This document shows, one piece after another, positions 1 to 9,600 of a stretch of 52,438 bases of DNA (position 1 is its first letter; the number at the start of each line of letters is the position of its first letter). The translations under genes were made by a program, and so were the position numbers. The stretch is taken from NCBI GenBank assembly GCA_038527215.1, contig JBCBGC010000047.1, positions 1 through 52,438 on the forward strand, in the 5' to 3' direction. The notes below the pieces were generated by a model. It made no database searches. It saw nothing but the letters and a program-made list of their open reading frames with translations, and had not been told where the DNA came from. The stretch comes from JAWPMV01 sp038527215. GTDB lineage: Bacteria; Bacteroidota; Bacteroidia; J057.

Positions 1-117
1 ATAGAGGAGGGCAGACTTCCTCTTTTCAGAGGCAAAATTCAAGCCGTAAAAGACCCTCCTTTAACAGGATGGAAAGTAAAGAAGGAAATACGTGAGCAGG
101 AAAGAACAGGGTTTTAA
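1..117 (+). CDS. C-terminal tail of an unknown protein (truncated by window start)
   Basis: Frame 1 is open from the first base to a TAA at 115-117, giving 38 residues with balanced, protein-like composition (it includes PLFRGKIQAVKDPPLTGW). The same direction as ubiX and the 108-bp gap to the ubiX ATG suggest it is the upstream neighbour. It is too short to assign a family, and an open frame of this size can arise by chance, so this is only a candidate gene end. Confidence 0.4.
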   Translation: MEEGRLPLFRGKIQAVKDPPLTGWKVKKEIREQERTGF

Positions 118-225
118 GTAAAAACGCTTGTCATTACAACTAAAACGCTTATAAATATAACATTATTTTCCTGGAAGGACTGATTAGGCCATTTTTTTTA
201 TAATCAAATTGTAATATTGGAAAAA

Positions 226-783
226 ATGAAAAAGATCGTCGTAGCTATTACGGGGGCTAGTGGAAGCATTTATGCGCAGAGACTATTGTCTCAACTGAAG
301 GATATGGACGATCTGGAAGTGGGGGTAGTTTTATCAAAAAATGCCCCAGATGTCTGGCAGCACGAATTAGGGGAAGCATTTGATACTGAATTTCCGGTTT
401 ACGACCGGAACGACTATCGGGCCCCTTTTGCCTCAGGCTCTGCTCGCTATGAAACCATGCTCATAGTCCCTTGCTCCATGGGAACTTTGGGAAGAATCGC
501 GGCGGGTTTTTCCGATGATCTCATCACCCGGGCGGCCGATGTCATGCTCAAGGAAAGACGACAGTTGATCTGTATGATCCGGGATACCCCGCTCAATCTC
601 ATCCACATCGACAACATGAAGCGGGTGACAGAAGCCGGCGGGATTATTTTGCCTGCTATTCCCTCTTTTTACTCTAAACCCAAAAGCATAGAGGAGGTCA
701 TCGATACGGTCGTGCACCGGCTAATGGATATGGCAGGCCTTTCTCTTAAGACTTATCGCTGGGGAGAAAAAGAAGGATCTTAA
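226..783 (+). CDS. ubiX: Flavin prenyltransferase UbiX
   Basis: UbiX joins dimethylallyl (mono)phosphate to FMN to make prenylated FMN, the cofactor of UbiD-type decarboxylases; it is a cytoplasmic homododecameric flavoprotein. The protein opens with the Rossmann-like VVAITGASGS FMN-binding motif. It carries the conserved PCSMGTLGRIAAG segment (about residues 85-97) and the DNLI..AADV-type helix, followed by ERR..ICMIRDTPLN, which binds the phosphate of the prenyl donor. About 185 residues is normal for the family. I chose ATG 226; the in-frame TTG at 217 adds only three residues. No ubiD lies nearby, so the client decarboxylase must be elsewhere. The stop codon overlaps the convergent gene's stop by 4 nt. 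Confidence 0.93.
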   Translation: MKKIVVAITGASGSIYAQRLLSQLKDMDDLEVGVVLSKNAPDVWQHELGEAFDTEFPVYDRNDYRAPFASGSARYETMLIVPCSMGTLGRIAAGFSDDLITRAADVMLKERRQLICMIRDTPLNLIHIDNMKRVTEAGGIILPAIPSFYSKPKSIEEVIDTVVHRLMDMAGLSLKTYRWGEKEGS

Positions 784-1970
784 CGGGCGATGAACACGTC
801 CAATCCCAGGATGTATTGGGTAAAATTAAAGAGTTCCGGGCTACGGTTCAGTGGATGGTAGTTATTAAAGGCCATGTCTAACGCCAACCACCGATTCAGT
901 TGAATATTCCAGCCGGCTCCCATGCCCAGGCGGTACACGGGGAATTCCCGATAGAAATAGTTATTTCCACAGGTACATAAGTTGGAAACAAAAAAGCCTG
1001 TTTCCAGGAATACCCGTAAGCGCTTTTCGGACCAAAGGTTCCACTGAGCCACCGGACCGAGATGATAGTAATTGGCTGCACTTCCCTGATCTGGCCAGAT
1101 TCTGGTCCCCATGAAATGCGTTCCCAGATACCATCGTTTGCCCAGAGGATAGAGCACATTCAGGTTCAGGGTCCATTCATACTGTCGGTAAGTATCTCCT
1201 ACATCCGGGATAAAGGTCAAGGCGGTGCCCAGAATGAGGGGCCGGCTTTCCCCCTCTACCTCGTAATGCTTAGTCCGGGCCTTTTTTACCCGCCCAGCCC
1301 GGACCTTGTTGCGGTGGGAAAGGTAACGATGGTTTTGGGGTCGCAGATAGTATTGCAAGCCGGTATGCCCCACCAGTCGCCAACCGGAGTTTTCCTGCGG
1401 TCCGCGCCAGTTGCCTGCCTGATAGCCGAATTCCAGATGCAATTCTTTCCAAACCCGGAACGATAATCCCAGACCAATGGCAAAGCGTTGGGTTTGCAAG
1501 CCATCCTGGTACACAAAGCCCGAATCAGAGAGCATACGATTCACCCACATGTGTCGAAAAAAGAGGAAGGCCTGATATTCAAGGCTTCTTCGCCCATTCG
1601 ATGCATGGTCCGCTGCGGGATAGAGGGGTTTATTCCACCCGTTTAGGCCTAGCCTTAAGCCATAGCCGAGGCCTTGGTCGGTGGGTAAGGGAGGGTCAAA
1701 CCCAAAAGAATGGCCCCATTCTCCCAGCGCCCTTACGGTCAGATTGCGCAGGGGAGAAAAGCCGATGGAAGGGCTATACAAATTTCTGCCCAAGGTAATT
1801 TGCTCACCCGAATTGGGGTCCCGGGCACTCGACCCGGCACTGCCCATTTCAAGTCCAAAAGCAAAGCTGCCTGAAGGAAGCTGGTAAGGGTCAAAAGAAG
1901 TGGCAGACTGAGAAAAAATCAGGGCGGGTAAGCACCCGAATAGGAGGAGGGGGATGAGGCGTAAAGACAT
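780..1970 (-). CDS. Predicted outer-membrane beta-barrel protein of unknown function
   Basis: This 396-residue protein starts with a signal peptide (SLRLIPLLLFGCLPALIFS, cleavage near residue 20). The rest is rich in alternating aromatic/hydrophobic strands with Gly, Asn and Tyr, such as GLGYGLRLGL and RFAIGLGLSFRVW, and ends in an aromatic strand (LDVFIAR), as transmembrane barrels do. A basic stretch around residues 220-238 (Arg/Lys-rich) separates two barrel-like halves, which may be a long loop. No known family is recognised; localisation to the outer membrane is inferred. The gene converges on ubiX with a 4-nt stop overlap and diverges from the VWA gene. Confidence 0.65.
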   Translation of the reverse strand: MSLRLIPLLLFGCLPALIFSQSATSFDPYQLPSGSFAFGLEMGSAGSSARDPNSGEQITLGRNLYSPSIGFSPLRNLTVRALGEWGHSFGFDPPLPTDQGLGYGLRLGLNGWNKPLYPAADHASNGRRSLEYQAFLFFRHMWVNRMLSDSGFVYQDGLQTQRFAIGLGLSFRVWKELHLEFGYQAGNWRGPQENSGWRLVGHTGLQYYLRPQNHRYLSHRNKVRAGRVKKARTKHYEVEGESRPLILGTALTFIPDVGDTYRQYEWTLNLNVLYPLGKRWYLGTHFMGTRIWPDQGSAANYYHLGPVAQWNLWSEKRLRVFLETGFFVSNLCTCGNNYFYREFPVYRLGMGAGWNIQLNRWLALDMAFNNYHPLNRSPELFNFTQYILGLDVFIAR

Positions 1971-1986
1971 AAAACAAATTTGCCAC

Positions 1987-2018
1987 TTTGCAAAGCCCCT
2001 TACAAGCCCATAATTTAG
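1987..2018 (+). promoter_or_regulatory. Possible Bacteroidota promoter for the VWA gene
   Basis: TTTG at 1987-1990 and TAATTTAG at 2011-2018 are separated by 20 bp. This matches the Bacteroidota consensus TTTG-N19/20-TAnnTTTG except for one base. Transcription would begin about 12 bp before the ATG at 2037. The -33 box lies inside the palindrome CTTTGCAAAG (1986-1995), shared with the divergent barrel gene. Confidence 0.4.
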
Positions 2019-2036
2019 TAGGTGATTTCATTTGCC

Positions 2037-3161
2037 ATGGAAGATTCATTGGACCAAAAAAGGCGAGAAAGATGGCGGCTCCTGCTCGGGAGTCCGGCTG
2101 AAGAGGTACTGGACCAGGGTCTGGGGCCTTCCTGGGAAGGGATTGACCAAAGTTTGTCTTTCCTCTATGAAAGCCAGCAAGGGCGGACCGGCAGTTTACA
2201 CCGGTCCCGGCCACAAGTGGCCCGCTGGCTAGGGGATATTCGCACCTACTTTTCCGACCAGGTAGTCAGGGTATTACAAAAAGATGCCCTGGATCGGCTT
2301 GGCTTGGAAAGGATGCTCATGGAACCAGACATCCTGGAAATCGTCCAGGCAGATGTACACCTGGTAGCGACCCTGATTCAGCTCAAAGATGTGATGCCGG
2401 AAAAAACCCGGGAAACGGCCCGCATGGTGGTGGGAGAATTGGTCGCGGATCTGCAAAAAAAACTTCGCTTTCCCATGATGAAAGCCCTCAAGGGTAGCTT
2501 AAGCCGCAGCCATCCCACCCGAAATCCCAAACTTCAGGAGATCGATTGGCACCGGACCATCCGCAAAAATCTCCGGCACTATCAACCCCGATATCAAACC
2601 ATCATTCCCGCACAACTGGTGGGAAGAGGCAAAGTAGGCAAGCGCCTCAAGGAAATCATCTTGTGTGTGGACCAAAGTGGCTCTATGGCTTCTTCGGTAG
2701 TTTACGCGTCCATATTTGCCTCGGTCATGGCCAGCCTACCCAGTCTGGACGTCAAGCTACTGGCCTTTGACACAGCGGTGGCAGACCTGACAGAAAAGCT
2801 CCGTGATCCGGTGGAGTTGTTGTTCGGGATTCAACTAGGGGGAGGAACGGATATCCACAAAGCCGTTACCTATGGGCAACAGCTTATCAAACGTCCTAAG
2901 GACTGTATTTTTGTCCTGATCACGGATTTATATGAAGGCGGTAACCGGGCCCAACTCCTGCGCAGGGTAAAAGAAATGAAAGCAGAAGGGGTAAACCTGA
3001 TTTGTTTACTAGCCCTGAACGATGAAGGCAAACCCGCCTATGACGTACATCTCGGCCAGGCTTTTGCGCATCTCCGCATCCCGGCTTTTGCCTGTACCCC
3101 AGATGACTTCCCCAGCCTGATGGCCGAGGCCATTCAGAACCGACAAATCAAATCCCGCTAA
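2037..3161 (+). CDS. VWA domain protein, YehP/CoxE-like
   Basis: A 374-residue cytoplasmic protein without a signal peptide. The N-terminal half is helical and charged. The C-terminal half is a von Willebrand A domain with a complete MIDAS metal site: DQSGSM, then the Thr of GGGTDIHK, then the Asp of LITDLYEGG. Length and layout match E. coli YehP and the CoxE-like VWA family, which usually sit beside a MoxR-type AAA+ ATPase and a SWIM zinc-finger protein and are thought to act with them as metal-dependent protein-remodelling modules. Those partners are absent here, so the gene is an orphan in this window. ATG 2037 is preferred over an in-frame GTG at 2022, which falls next to the likely transcription start. 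The stop lies 3 nt from the convergent PBP stop. Confidence 0.75.
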   Translation: MEDSLDQKRRERWRLLLGSPAEEVLDQGLGPSWEGIDQSLSFLYESQQGRTGSLHRSRPQVARWLGDIRTYFSDQVVRVLQKDALDRLGLERMLMEPDILEIVQADVHLVATLIQLKDVMPEKTRETARMVVGELVADLQKKLRFPMMKALKGSLSRSHPTRNPKLQEIDWHRTIRKNLRHYQPRYQTIIPAQLVGRGKVGKRLKEIILCVDQSGSMASSVVYASIFASVMASLPSLDVKLLAFDTAVADLTEKLRDPVELLFGIQLGGGTDIHKAVTYGQQLIKRPKDCIFVLITDLYEGGNRAQLLRRVKEMKAEGVNLICLLALNDEGKPAYDVHLGQAFAHLRIPAFACTPDDFPSLMAEAIQNRQIKSR

Positions 3162-3164
3162 GTT

Positions 3165-5513
3165 TTACTCAAAGGAATCCGGATCATCTACGTCCGGGCT
3201 ATCGAAATCAATGTCTTCCTCGGTTTTCTTTACTCTACAATAAAGCGAGACATTCTCCATGCCCTCCGGCTTGGTAAAGGGTTCCTGAGGCAGGTTGATC
3301 CGGCCATCTCCGTAGACGCCTTTCATGTACAGGGCCCAGATCGGCAGCGCCATATTGGCACCCTGTCCATATTTAATGGAGCGGAAGTGCATCCGACGGT
3401 CGGAGTGTCCTACCCATACAGCGGTAACGAGGTTGGGTGTAATCCCTACAAACCATCCATCGGACTGGTTCTGGGTGGTACCGGTCTTGCCGCCGATGTC
3501 GTTGGTGAATTTATACTTGAAACGAAGCCGCTGCCCGGTTCCCCGGTCAACTACGCCTTTTAGGAGATCGGCAATGATGTAGGCATCTTCCGGACGCAAC
3601 ACTTGCTCCTGTTTAGGGGCAAACTCTTCCAGAACGTTGCCAAAGCGATCTTCGATCCGCATCACCAGCAAAGGTGTTTCGGTGCGCAGCCCGTAGCTGG
3701 CAAAGGTAGAATAGGCGTTGGCCAGTTCCATCACACTGAGGTCCGTGGTACCGAGGGCCAGGGAGTGCACTTTGTCCAACTCAGAGGTGATGCCCATGCG
3801 GGTCGCGAAATTGGCCACGGCTTCGGGACTCACCCGGTCGATCAGGCGCGCCGTCACGACATTGAGGGAGTTGGCGAGGGCATGGCGCAGGGTAACCTTA
3901 CCCCCTACCTCTCCGCCGGAGTTTTTCGGGGTCCAGGGACCGCTACCAGGAATGTTGATGGTTACCGGCTGGTTCAGGAATTGTTCACAGGGATCAATCC
4001 CCGCTTCCACTGCTGCCCCATATACAAAAGGCTTGAAGGTAGAACCTACCTGTCTTTTTCCTTTTTTAACGTGGTCGTATTTAAAGAATCCATAATCAAT
4101 CCCGCCTACCCAGGCTTTTACGTGGCCATTGGTCGGGTCGATGGACACCATACCGGTCTCCAATAAACGAGCGACGGTTCGAATCGAATCCAAAGGACTC
4201 ATGACCGTATCCACTGGTCCTTCCCAGGTAAACATCGTCATGGGGACTTTGGTCCGAAACTCCTTATCAATCTCCACATCGCTTTTCTTGTTTCGCTTGG
4301 CCGCGATATAGCGATAGGATTGGCGTTTCAGGGCGATCACGATAGATGGATCCTTATCCAAAGCTCTTTTGCCACGCTTTTCTACCCGGTCAAAGTCTTT
4401 TTGCAAAGCCCTAATGTGGGATCTGACAGCCGCTTCCGCATGTGCTTGCATACGAGAATCCAGGGTGGTGTAGACCCGAAGGCCTGAAGTATAGAGGTCG
4501 TATCCATTGGCTTTACACCACTTGGCCAGTTCCTGACGGGCAATCTCCCGGAAGTAAGGTGCCAGGCCTTTTACGTGGCCTTGTTCCTGCTTGGCCAGGG
4601 TGCTCTCCAGCGGAATATCTTTGATGCTATCGACATTGATTTTCGCGGCATCCAGGAAGCCATATTTTTCCATCTGTTCGATGATGGTATTCCGGCGGTC
4701 CTCGGTCCGCTTGACATGGCGATAAGGATTGTACACTCCTTGGCCTTTGAGCATGCCTACTACCAGGGCTGATTCCTCAATGGTAAGGTCTTTGGCAGAT
4801 TTATTAAAAAGCCGGTTGGCCGTAGTCTCAATTCCGTATGAGTCCCCATAAATGTTGACCGTATTGAGATATGCCGCCATGATTTCCTGCTTGGTAAAGC
4901 GCCGCTCGATATAGGCTGATACCAAATATTCTTTGAGCTTTCTGATCACGGTTGGTTCCCGCCCTACTTCATCATAAAGGTTACGGGCCAGCTGCATGGT
5001 GATGGTACTGCCCCCACGAATTTCATCTTCGAAAATGACGCCTTTCAGGATGGAGAAAAAGGATTTGGGGTCAATCCCAGAATGCCCATAAAAACGAGCA
5101 TCTTCCGTAGCAATCAAAGCGTTGACCACGTAGGGAGAAATCTGATTGAGGCGGCGGTTGACCCGGTTTTCCCGCGAATAAAATTTTTGCAGCACTACCC
5201 CATCAGCCGAAATCAACTGCGTAGAGAGGTCAGACTCAGGGTTTTCAATCAGGTCTAGCGGGGGAAGATCGGTAGCGATGTAAATCAAAAACACCAATCC
5301 CGTTAGGACGATCCCACCAACCAGGCCCAAAAAGAGACGGCGAGGCCACTTAAAGGAGGGTCCTTGGGCAGGAGGAACAGGGTCTGCGGGCGGCGGTGGA
5401 GGCGGAGTTTCCTTTTCCTCCATCACAGGCGGGGTTTCAGGCTTTTTTTCATCCCCCAGCAGGTCAGCAATCTCGTCTATATCAATGGGTTCGCGGTGTG
5501 ATTCGTCGCTCAT
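3165..5513 (-). CDS. Class A penicillin-binding protein (PBP1A type)
   Basis: A bifunctional peptidoglycan synthase that polymerises lipid II glycan strands and cross-links stem peptides. After an acidic, proline-rich cytoplasmic tail (residues 1-55) there is one membrane segment (about 59-81). The GT51 transglycosylase follows, with catalytic EDARFYGHSGID (Glu137), RGGSTITMQLARN (166-178) and the YLNTVNIYG motif. The transpeptidase has the nucleophile motif STFK (Ser491), SLN (549-551) and KTGTT (676-680). All key residues are present and 782 residues is the normal size, so the enzyme should be active at the inner-membrane periplasmic face. A perfect -7 box (TATTTTTG, minus strand, 5549-5542) lies about 30 bp before the ATG, but I see no matching -33 box. 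Confidence 0.95.
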   Translation of the reverse strand: MSDESHREPIDIDEIADLLGDEKKPETPPVMEEKETPPPPPPADPVPPAQGPSFKWPRRLFLGLVGGIVLTGLVFLIYIATDLPPLDLIENPESDLSTQLISADGVVLQKFYSRENRVNRRLNQISPYVVNALIATEDARFYGHSGIDPKSFFSILKGVIFEDEIRGGSTITMQLARNLYDEVGREPTVIRKLKEYLVSAYIERRFTKQEIMAAYLNTVNIYGDSYGIETTANRLFNKSAKDLTIEESALVVGMLKGQGVYNPYRHVKRTEDRRNTIIEQMEKYGFLDAAKINVDSIKDIPLESTLAKQEQGHVKGLAPYFREIARQELAKWCKANGYDLYTSGLRVYTTLDSRMQAHAEAAVRSHIRALQKDFDRVEKRGKRALDKDPSIVIALKRQSYRYIAAKRNKKSDVEIDKEFRTKVPMTMFTWEGPVDTVMSPLDSIRTVARLLETGMVSIDPTNGHVKAWVGGIDYGFFKYDHVKKGKRQVGSTFKPFVYGAAVEAGIDPCEQFLNQPVTINIPGSGPWTPKNSGGEVGGKVTLRHALANSLNVVTARLIDRVSPEAVANFATRMGITSELDKVHSLALGTTDLSVMELANAYSTFASYGLRTETPLLVMRIEDRFGNVLEEFAPKQEQVLRPEDAYIIADLLKGVVDRGTGQRLRFKYKFTNDIGGKTGTTQNQSDGWFVGITPNLVTAVWVGHSDRRMHFRSIKYGQGANMALPIWALYMKGVYGDGRINLPQEPFTKPEGMENVSLYCRVKKTEEDIDFDSPDVDDPDSFE

Positions 5514-5684
5514 GTCAGATGGTCTTTAAGGCCAATGTATCCAAAAATAAGGATTATTAAAGCCAATTTGTACTGATAATTTACGAGTCGACAGAAATTG
5601 AGGTTGTTCAGAAGAATAAAGCGACTCGAATTACTGATAATTAGAGCTGTTTTTTTGAAAAAGTGCACGATTGGCAGGAAGAAA

Positions 5685-5789
5685 AGCCACGAGTGCAGGA
5701 AGGGAAGAGAAATGGTTGGAAGCCACGAATGCACGAATTAGGGACGAATCGGCAGCTATTCATTCGTCTTTAATTCGTGCATTCGTGGC
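5685..5789. repeat. Palindromic intergenic repeat (GCCACGAATGCACGAAT family)
   Basis: The arms gccacgaatgcacgaatta (5722-5740) and its exact reverse complement (5771-5789) form a 19-bp perfect inverted repeat. After a 2-nt mismatch the stem extends by a further 7 bp (gacgaat), so each arm is about 27-28 nt around a loop of roughly 12 nt. A degenerate third half-copy (gccacgagtgcagga) lies at 5685-5699. The element sits in the gap between the PBP gene and the next minus-strand gene, has no T-tract, and resembles dispersed REP-like extragenic palindromes. Confidence 0.8.
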
Positions 5790-5804
5790 CCTATATATTC
5801 CCCC

Positions 5805-6569
5805 TTAAAACATCAGCCCGACCTGCATGGTCAAGCGATTCAGGGTGTACACATCCTCAAAGAAGGAGCCCCAGGCCCAATAAGATTCGACCAGTCGTTG
5901 TCGATGATAACCCGCCGTAAATATCAGATCATAGGAATCATTTGCTGGCAGTCTCAGCCCCAGACCCAATTCACTCATAAAGCGTCCGCTAGCCTTAAAG
6001 TCTCGCAATTGCCAGCGATTGCCCCAGCCAGGAATGTCGTCCAAATCGTATAGCGGCAGGTTGTGCCCACCCTGCAGATAGTAATGCCAGCGAATTTTTC
6101 CCTTATTTAGGTCGCCACGCATATCCAGCATCAGAGGCAAAATGTACCCCTTGGCCAGCAGGTGCAGTCCCGTAGCAAAGCCCAGCGAAAAGCCATCATT
6201 AAAGCGGTAGCCTTGTACGGTCTGCAGGGTGAGGAAATAAAAATTTCCCGGAGAATTGGCGTCGGTAAAGGGATTGGGTTCTGGATTGTGAAAATAAACG
6301 CCCAATTGGTACAGCCCGAAATATCCCTGCTTGAGGCGCGGCGCGACCGGAAGGGGTTTGATGCTATCAACCTGATGCAAGCCAAAAACAAATTGTTGGC
6401 CCTCAACGGTTTGGATGGCAATTTTTTTGGTGAGGGGCAACAGGCTGGTATCTCCTTTGAGAATCCATCCATTATCCAGGAAAACCTGTACCTCAGCAGG
6501 TTTTTGGGCAAAAAGGCTGGGCATCAACAGCCCCCAACAGCAAATCAGAAAAACGAAGCGGCTTAGCAT
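5805..6569 (-). CDS. Predicted outer-membrane barrel-like protein, unknown function
   Basis: A 254-residue protein with a signal peptide (VFLICCWGLLMPSLFA, cleavage near residue 21). A short soluble N-terminal part follows (VFLDNGWILKGDTSLLPL, then a QTVEGQQFVF strand). From about residue 80 on there are strands rich in Gly, Tyr and Phe with amphipathic spacing, ending in QVGLMF, a C-terminal aromatic typical of outer-membrane barrels. No family is recognised. It is probably a small barrel exposed at the surface; this is inferred from composition only. Confidence 0.6.
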   Translation of the reverse strand: MLSRFVFLICCWGLLMPSLFAQKPAEVQVFLDNGWILKGDTSLLPLTKKIAIQTVEGQQFVFGLHQVDSIKPLPVAPRLKQGYFGLYQLGVYFHNPEPNPFTDANSPGNFYFLTLQTVQGYRFNDGFSLGFATGLHLLAKGYILPLMLDMRGDLNKGKIRWHYYLQGGHNLPLYDLDDIPGWGNRWQLRDFKASGRFMSELGLGLRLPANDSYDLIFTAGYHRQRLVESYWAWGSFFEDVYTLNRLTMQVGLMF

Positions 6570-6634
6570 AGCGGGGAATTATAGCGTAGTTTTTTGCTTA
6601 AGACGCATCCTGAGAACAAGCTGCTGCATGGGTT

Positions 6635-6666
6635 AAAAAAAAGAGCGGCTACCTTCGTAGCCGCTC
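6635..6666 (-). terminator. Rho-independent terminator of the T9SS cargo gene
   Basis: A perfect 10-bp stem (gagcggctac 6643-6652 with gtagccgctc 6657-6666) has a 4-nt loop. Read on the minus strand it is followed by eight Ts (6642-6635). It lies 30 bp beyond the stop of the 1156-residue gene. Confidence 0.9.
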
Positions 6667-6696
6667 CAGGTTGAAGACGATCTGTGTACTGTCAGT

Positions 6697-9600
6697 TTAC
6701 CGTCTCAACACGACTTTGCCGGTCGAATGGGTACGATTACCCTTGATTTGATATACATACATACCAGCAGGCCAGGAGGTAGTAGTCAGGGAGAGGCTTT
6801 GCGGGCCAGCTCCTACGCTACGCTTCTCCTGGAAAATAACCTGACCTTGCAGATTGAAAACCGAAATGGTCAGGTCATCAGATTTTAATAAGTCCATGTC
6901 CAGGGTCAACTCATTCTCAAATGGATTCGGATAAGCGCTAACCTGAGCAGAAAGCAAGTCTTCAGTGGAGGTGATGCCTCCGGGAAAGAACATATTCTGC
7001 GAAGTGGGCACATTACAGTTCGGAACAAAGGCGCAGGTCCAGCCAATGTTATTAGACACGCCATTGCCATTAGGATAGTCATGAATTTCGCCCATCAGCT
7101 GATTATTGGGGTCGATGATGGCAACGACCTTGGTGTCGGGACCGAGGTCCGCAGGCACGGCCCAGCTAGTGGAGACCACATTTTTTCCTAAGCCTTGATC
7201 ACGGCCCATAAATCCAAAGGGAATACGCTCCGTGGCGATGTGCACCAAGGTATCCAGTCCGTCAGGATCGTTATAGTAAAAGGCTACATCCAGGGTGTCG
7301 GCAGGAATGTCCAGGAAGCCGTAGTTGAAAACGCGGGCATAGATGGTGGTGGTCTGTCCTTGCTGAGGTCTTTCCTCGAAGTAAATGTCCCGGGTACGGA
7401 AACGGTCGGAGCTGTTATAGGTAGAATCGGCCTCCAATTGCTTTTCTACTTTGTGGGGATCGAGCAGCAAGAAAGCAGGATCGTAGCTGTCATAGTTATT
7501 TTTCCAGAATTCAAACTTGCTGATGTCTACCAGATAGTCCAGGATCAAGGCACCGTCCTCACTCCAGTAGACCATAGGGGTAATGGTATAAGGATAGTCG
7601 CCAGGGATGGTCGCCAATTCTCCTTGGCCCAGATAAGACTTGAGACTTACCTGCTTGCGGAAGTCCAGGGTACTGTTCTGGATGCTGGAAGTGCTGTAGT
7701 CTCCTTGTACACTTACGTTCAGGCCGATCCCCTTGAAAGCACCGCCTGCGGAAGCAGAAACGGAAGTTTCTTTAAACACGGTGGTCTCCACACTCTGTGA
7801 AGTGGCTGAATCCTGGGTTACGGAAAACTGACCGCCTACGCCTCCGTTTTTATTGATGGTGACCGACTTCAGCCCTTTCCAGGTATTGGTCGCCAGGGGA
7901 TATACTTCCAGGTCGCTTTCCTCAGAAGGATAAGAAAAGAGGTTGGCGAACTGGTGGGAAGGACGGTAGGTATGGATGGGATTCCGCATGCTTACAAAGC
8001 GCTCATCCACCTTGGTAGGCACCACCACGACCACGTGCGTAAAGGGTGTGTTTTCTCCGACTCGGGAAACCGGGTATTCCAGGACCGCATAGTCTACCAT
8101 ATAGGCCAGCAATTGATCGTCCAGGAAGGCAGTGGCACTGTTGGTGATGGTCTTTTCAATGGTGGAGGATTGAAGCTGAGAGAATTTCTCCCCATAGGTA
8201 TGCTCAATCTTGGCACTCATGTTAAAGACAGAGAGGTCCAGGCCAGCACTTACCGATTCGCCAATGGCCCAATCAGAATTGAAGGTAGTGGAGAATGAGC
8301 TGGTCGTTGAGGTAACTTCCTCATAGATAGAGCGAAAGTGGGTAGAAGAAGTACTGGAAGTAGGTGGCGCTTCACCCGTTTTATACAGGTTATTTACATC
8401 ATAGGCCTGATTCCCCAACACATCAAAGTGAGCCGGAGGAGCATTCAGGACTAAAGAAGCTGACAACACCTCAGAAATGTCGGTACGGGTGGGGTATTCC
8501 ATCACCACAGACCCTCCGTTGAGATCAGCAAACATGGCCGAAAAATGACGGACTTTTTGCCCACTGCTAACAGAAGCGATATTGGTAGCCTGCTTACGGA
8601 CGACCGCAGTGCTCAGGTCTACTGCATTCTGGGCGCCAGTGGTATTAAAGCCATAAACCGTCAGCTCAAATTTCTGAGAAACATCGCCATTGATCGGATC
8701 ACTGATGAGGGGAAAGTTCTTAGCGATGAGGATTTCTTCCCGAAAATCTGCGCCAAAGTTGCCGGTCAGGGGATCGATATTCCCTACGTCCAGGAAATCA
8801 TCCGCAAAACGAGCTTCTCCTCCTATCTGGTTATTGCTGTAGGCGGAAGTCAGGTTGAATGAACCCAGCTGGTTAAACGTCAGGTATTTATTTCCGCTAG
8901 CGTTGGTATTGGTTTGCCCGTCGAAGTACATGACCTTGGAGCTGACCGCTACCACTGCTTCATCCACCATATCTCCATCCAGGTCACCTGTGGCGACATC
9001 TACCGCAAGTTCTTCATCGCTAAAATGCCACTGATCGTTTGTGGTGAAAAAAGGTGCCCCATTTTGGCAAAAAGAGGTACGGTATCCCTGAAAACCAGAG
9101 GAATTCCGAACGGCCCCCAGAGGGAAGATATACAAGCCTTTGTTATTGCCGGCGCTCCCTACCCCGCTGGTCAGGCCAAAGTGAGCGGCTACGACCAGTT
9201 CATCTCCCGGCATCTGAGGATTCATTTCTCCAGCGGCAATATCCATGGACACATTGGACCAGTTGTATCCTCCACCGCCACCCCCACAGGGATTGCCCGT
9301 CAAGGCCATCAGGCTTTGGACATTGTCTTTTGCATAATCACCATTGGCCTGTCTGCGCATGATCTGAAACGTAATAGCGATCCCATTGGAGGAGGAATAA
9401 ATGACCGCCAATTCATGGACACCATCACTGTCCATATCTGTGGCCGCACCAGCGAGGCCTTTCTTGATCTGGGTATCATAAGTGGTATTTCCGACGATGA
9501 CGGTCTGCTTGAGCACAGGTTTTAAAGTCAAGGCGTTCCCTACCCAGGTGTCGATGGTCACATCATAGAATCGAGCTTCGATTTGATCCTGATCATTGGG

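Noticed and set aside
5510..5734. 74-codon minus-strand open frame before the PBP gene
   Set aside because: It overlaps the PBP start, runs into the palindromic repeat and has AT-driven hydrophobic composition (MHSWLPTISLPFLHSW) without a family.
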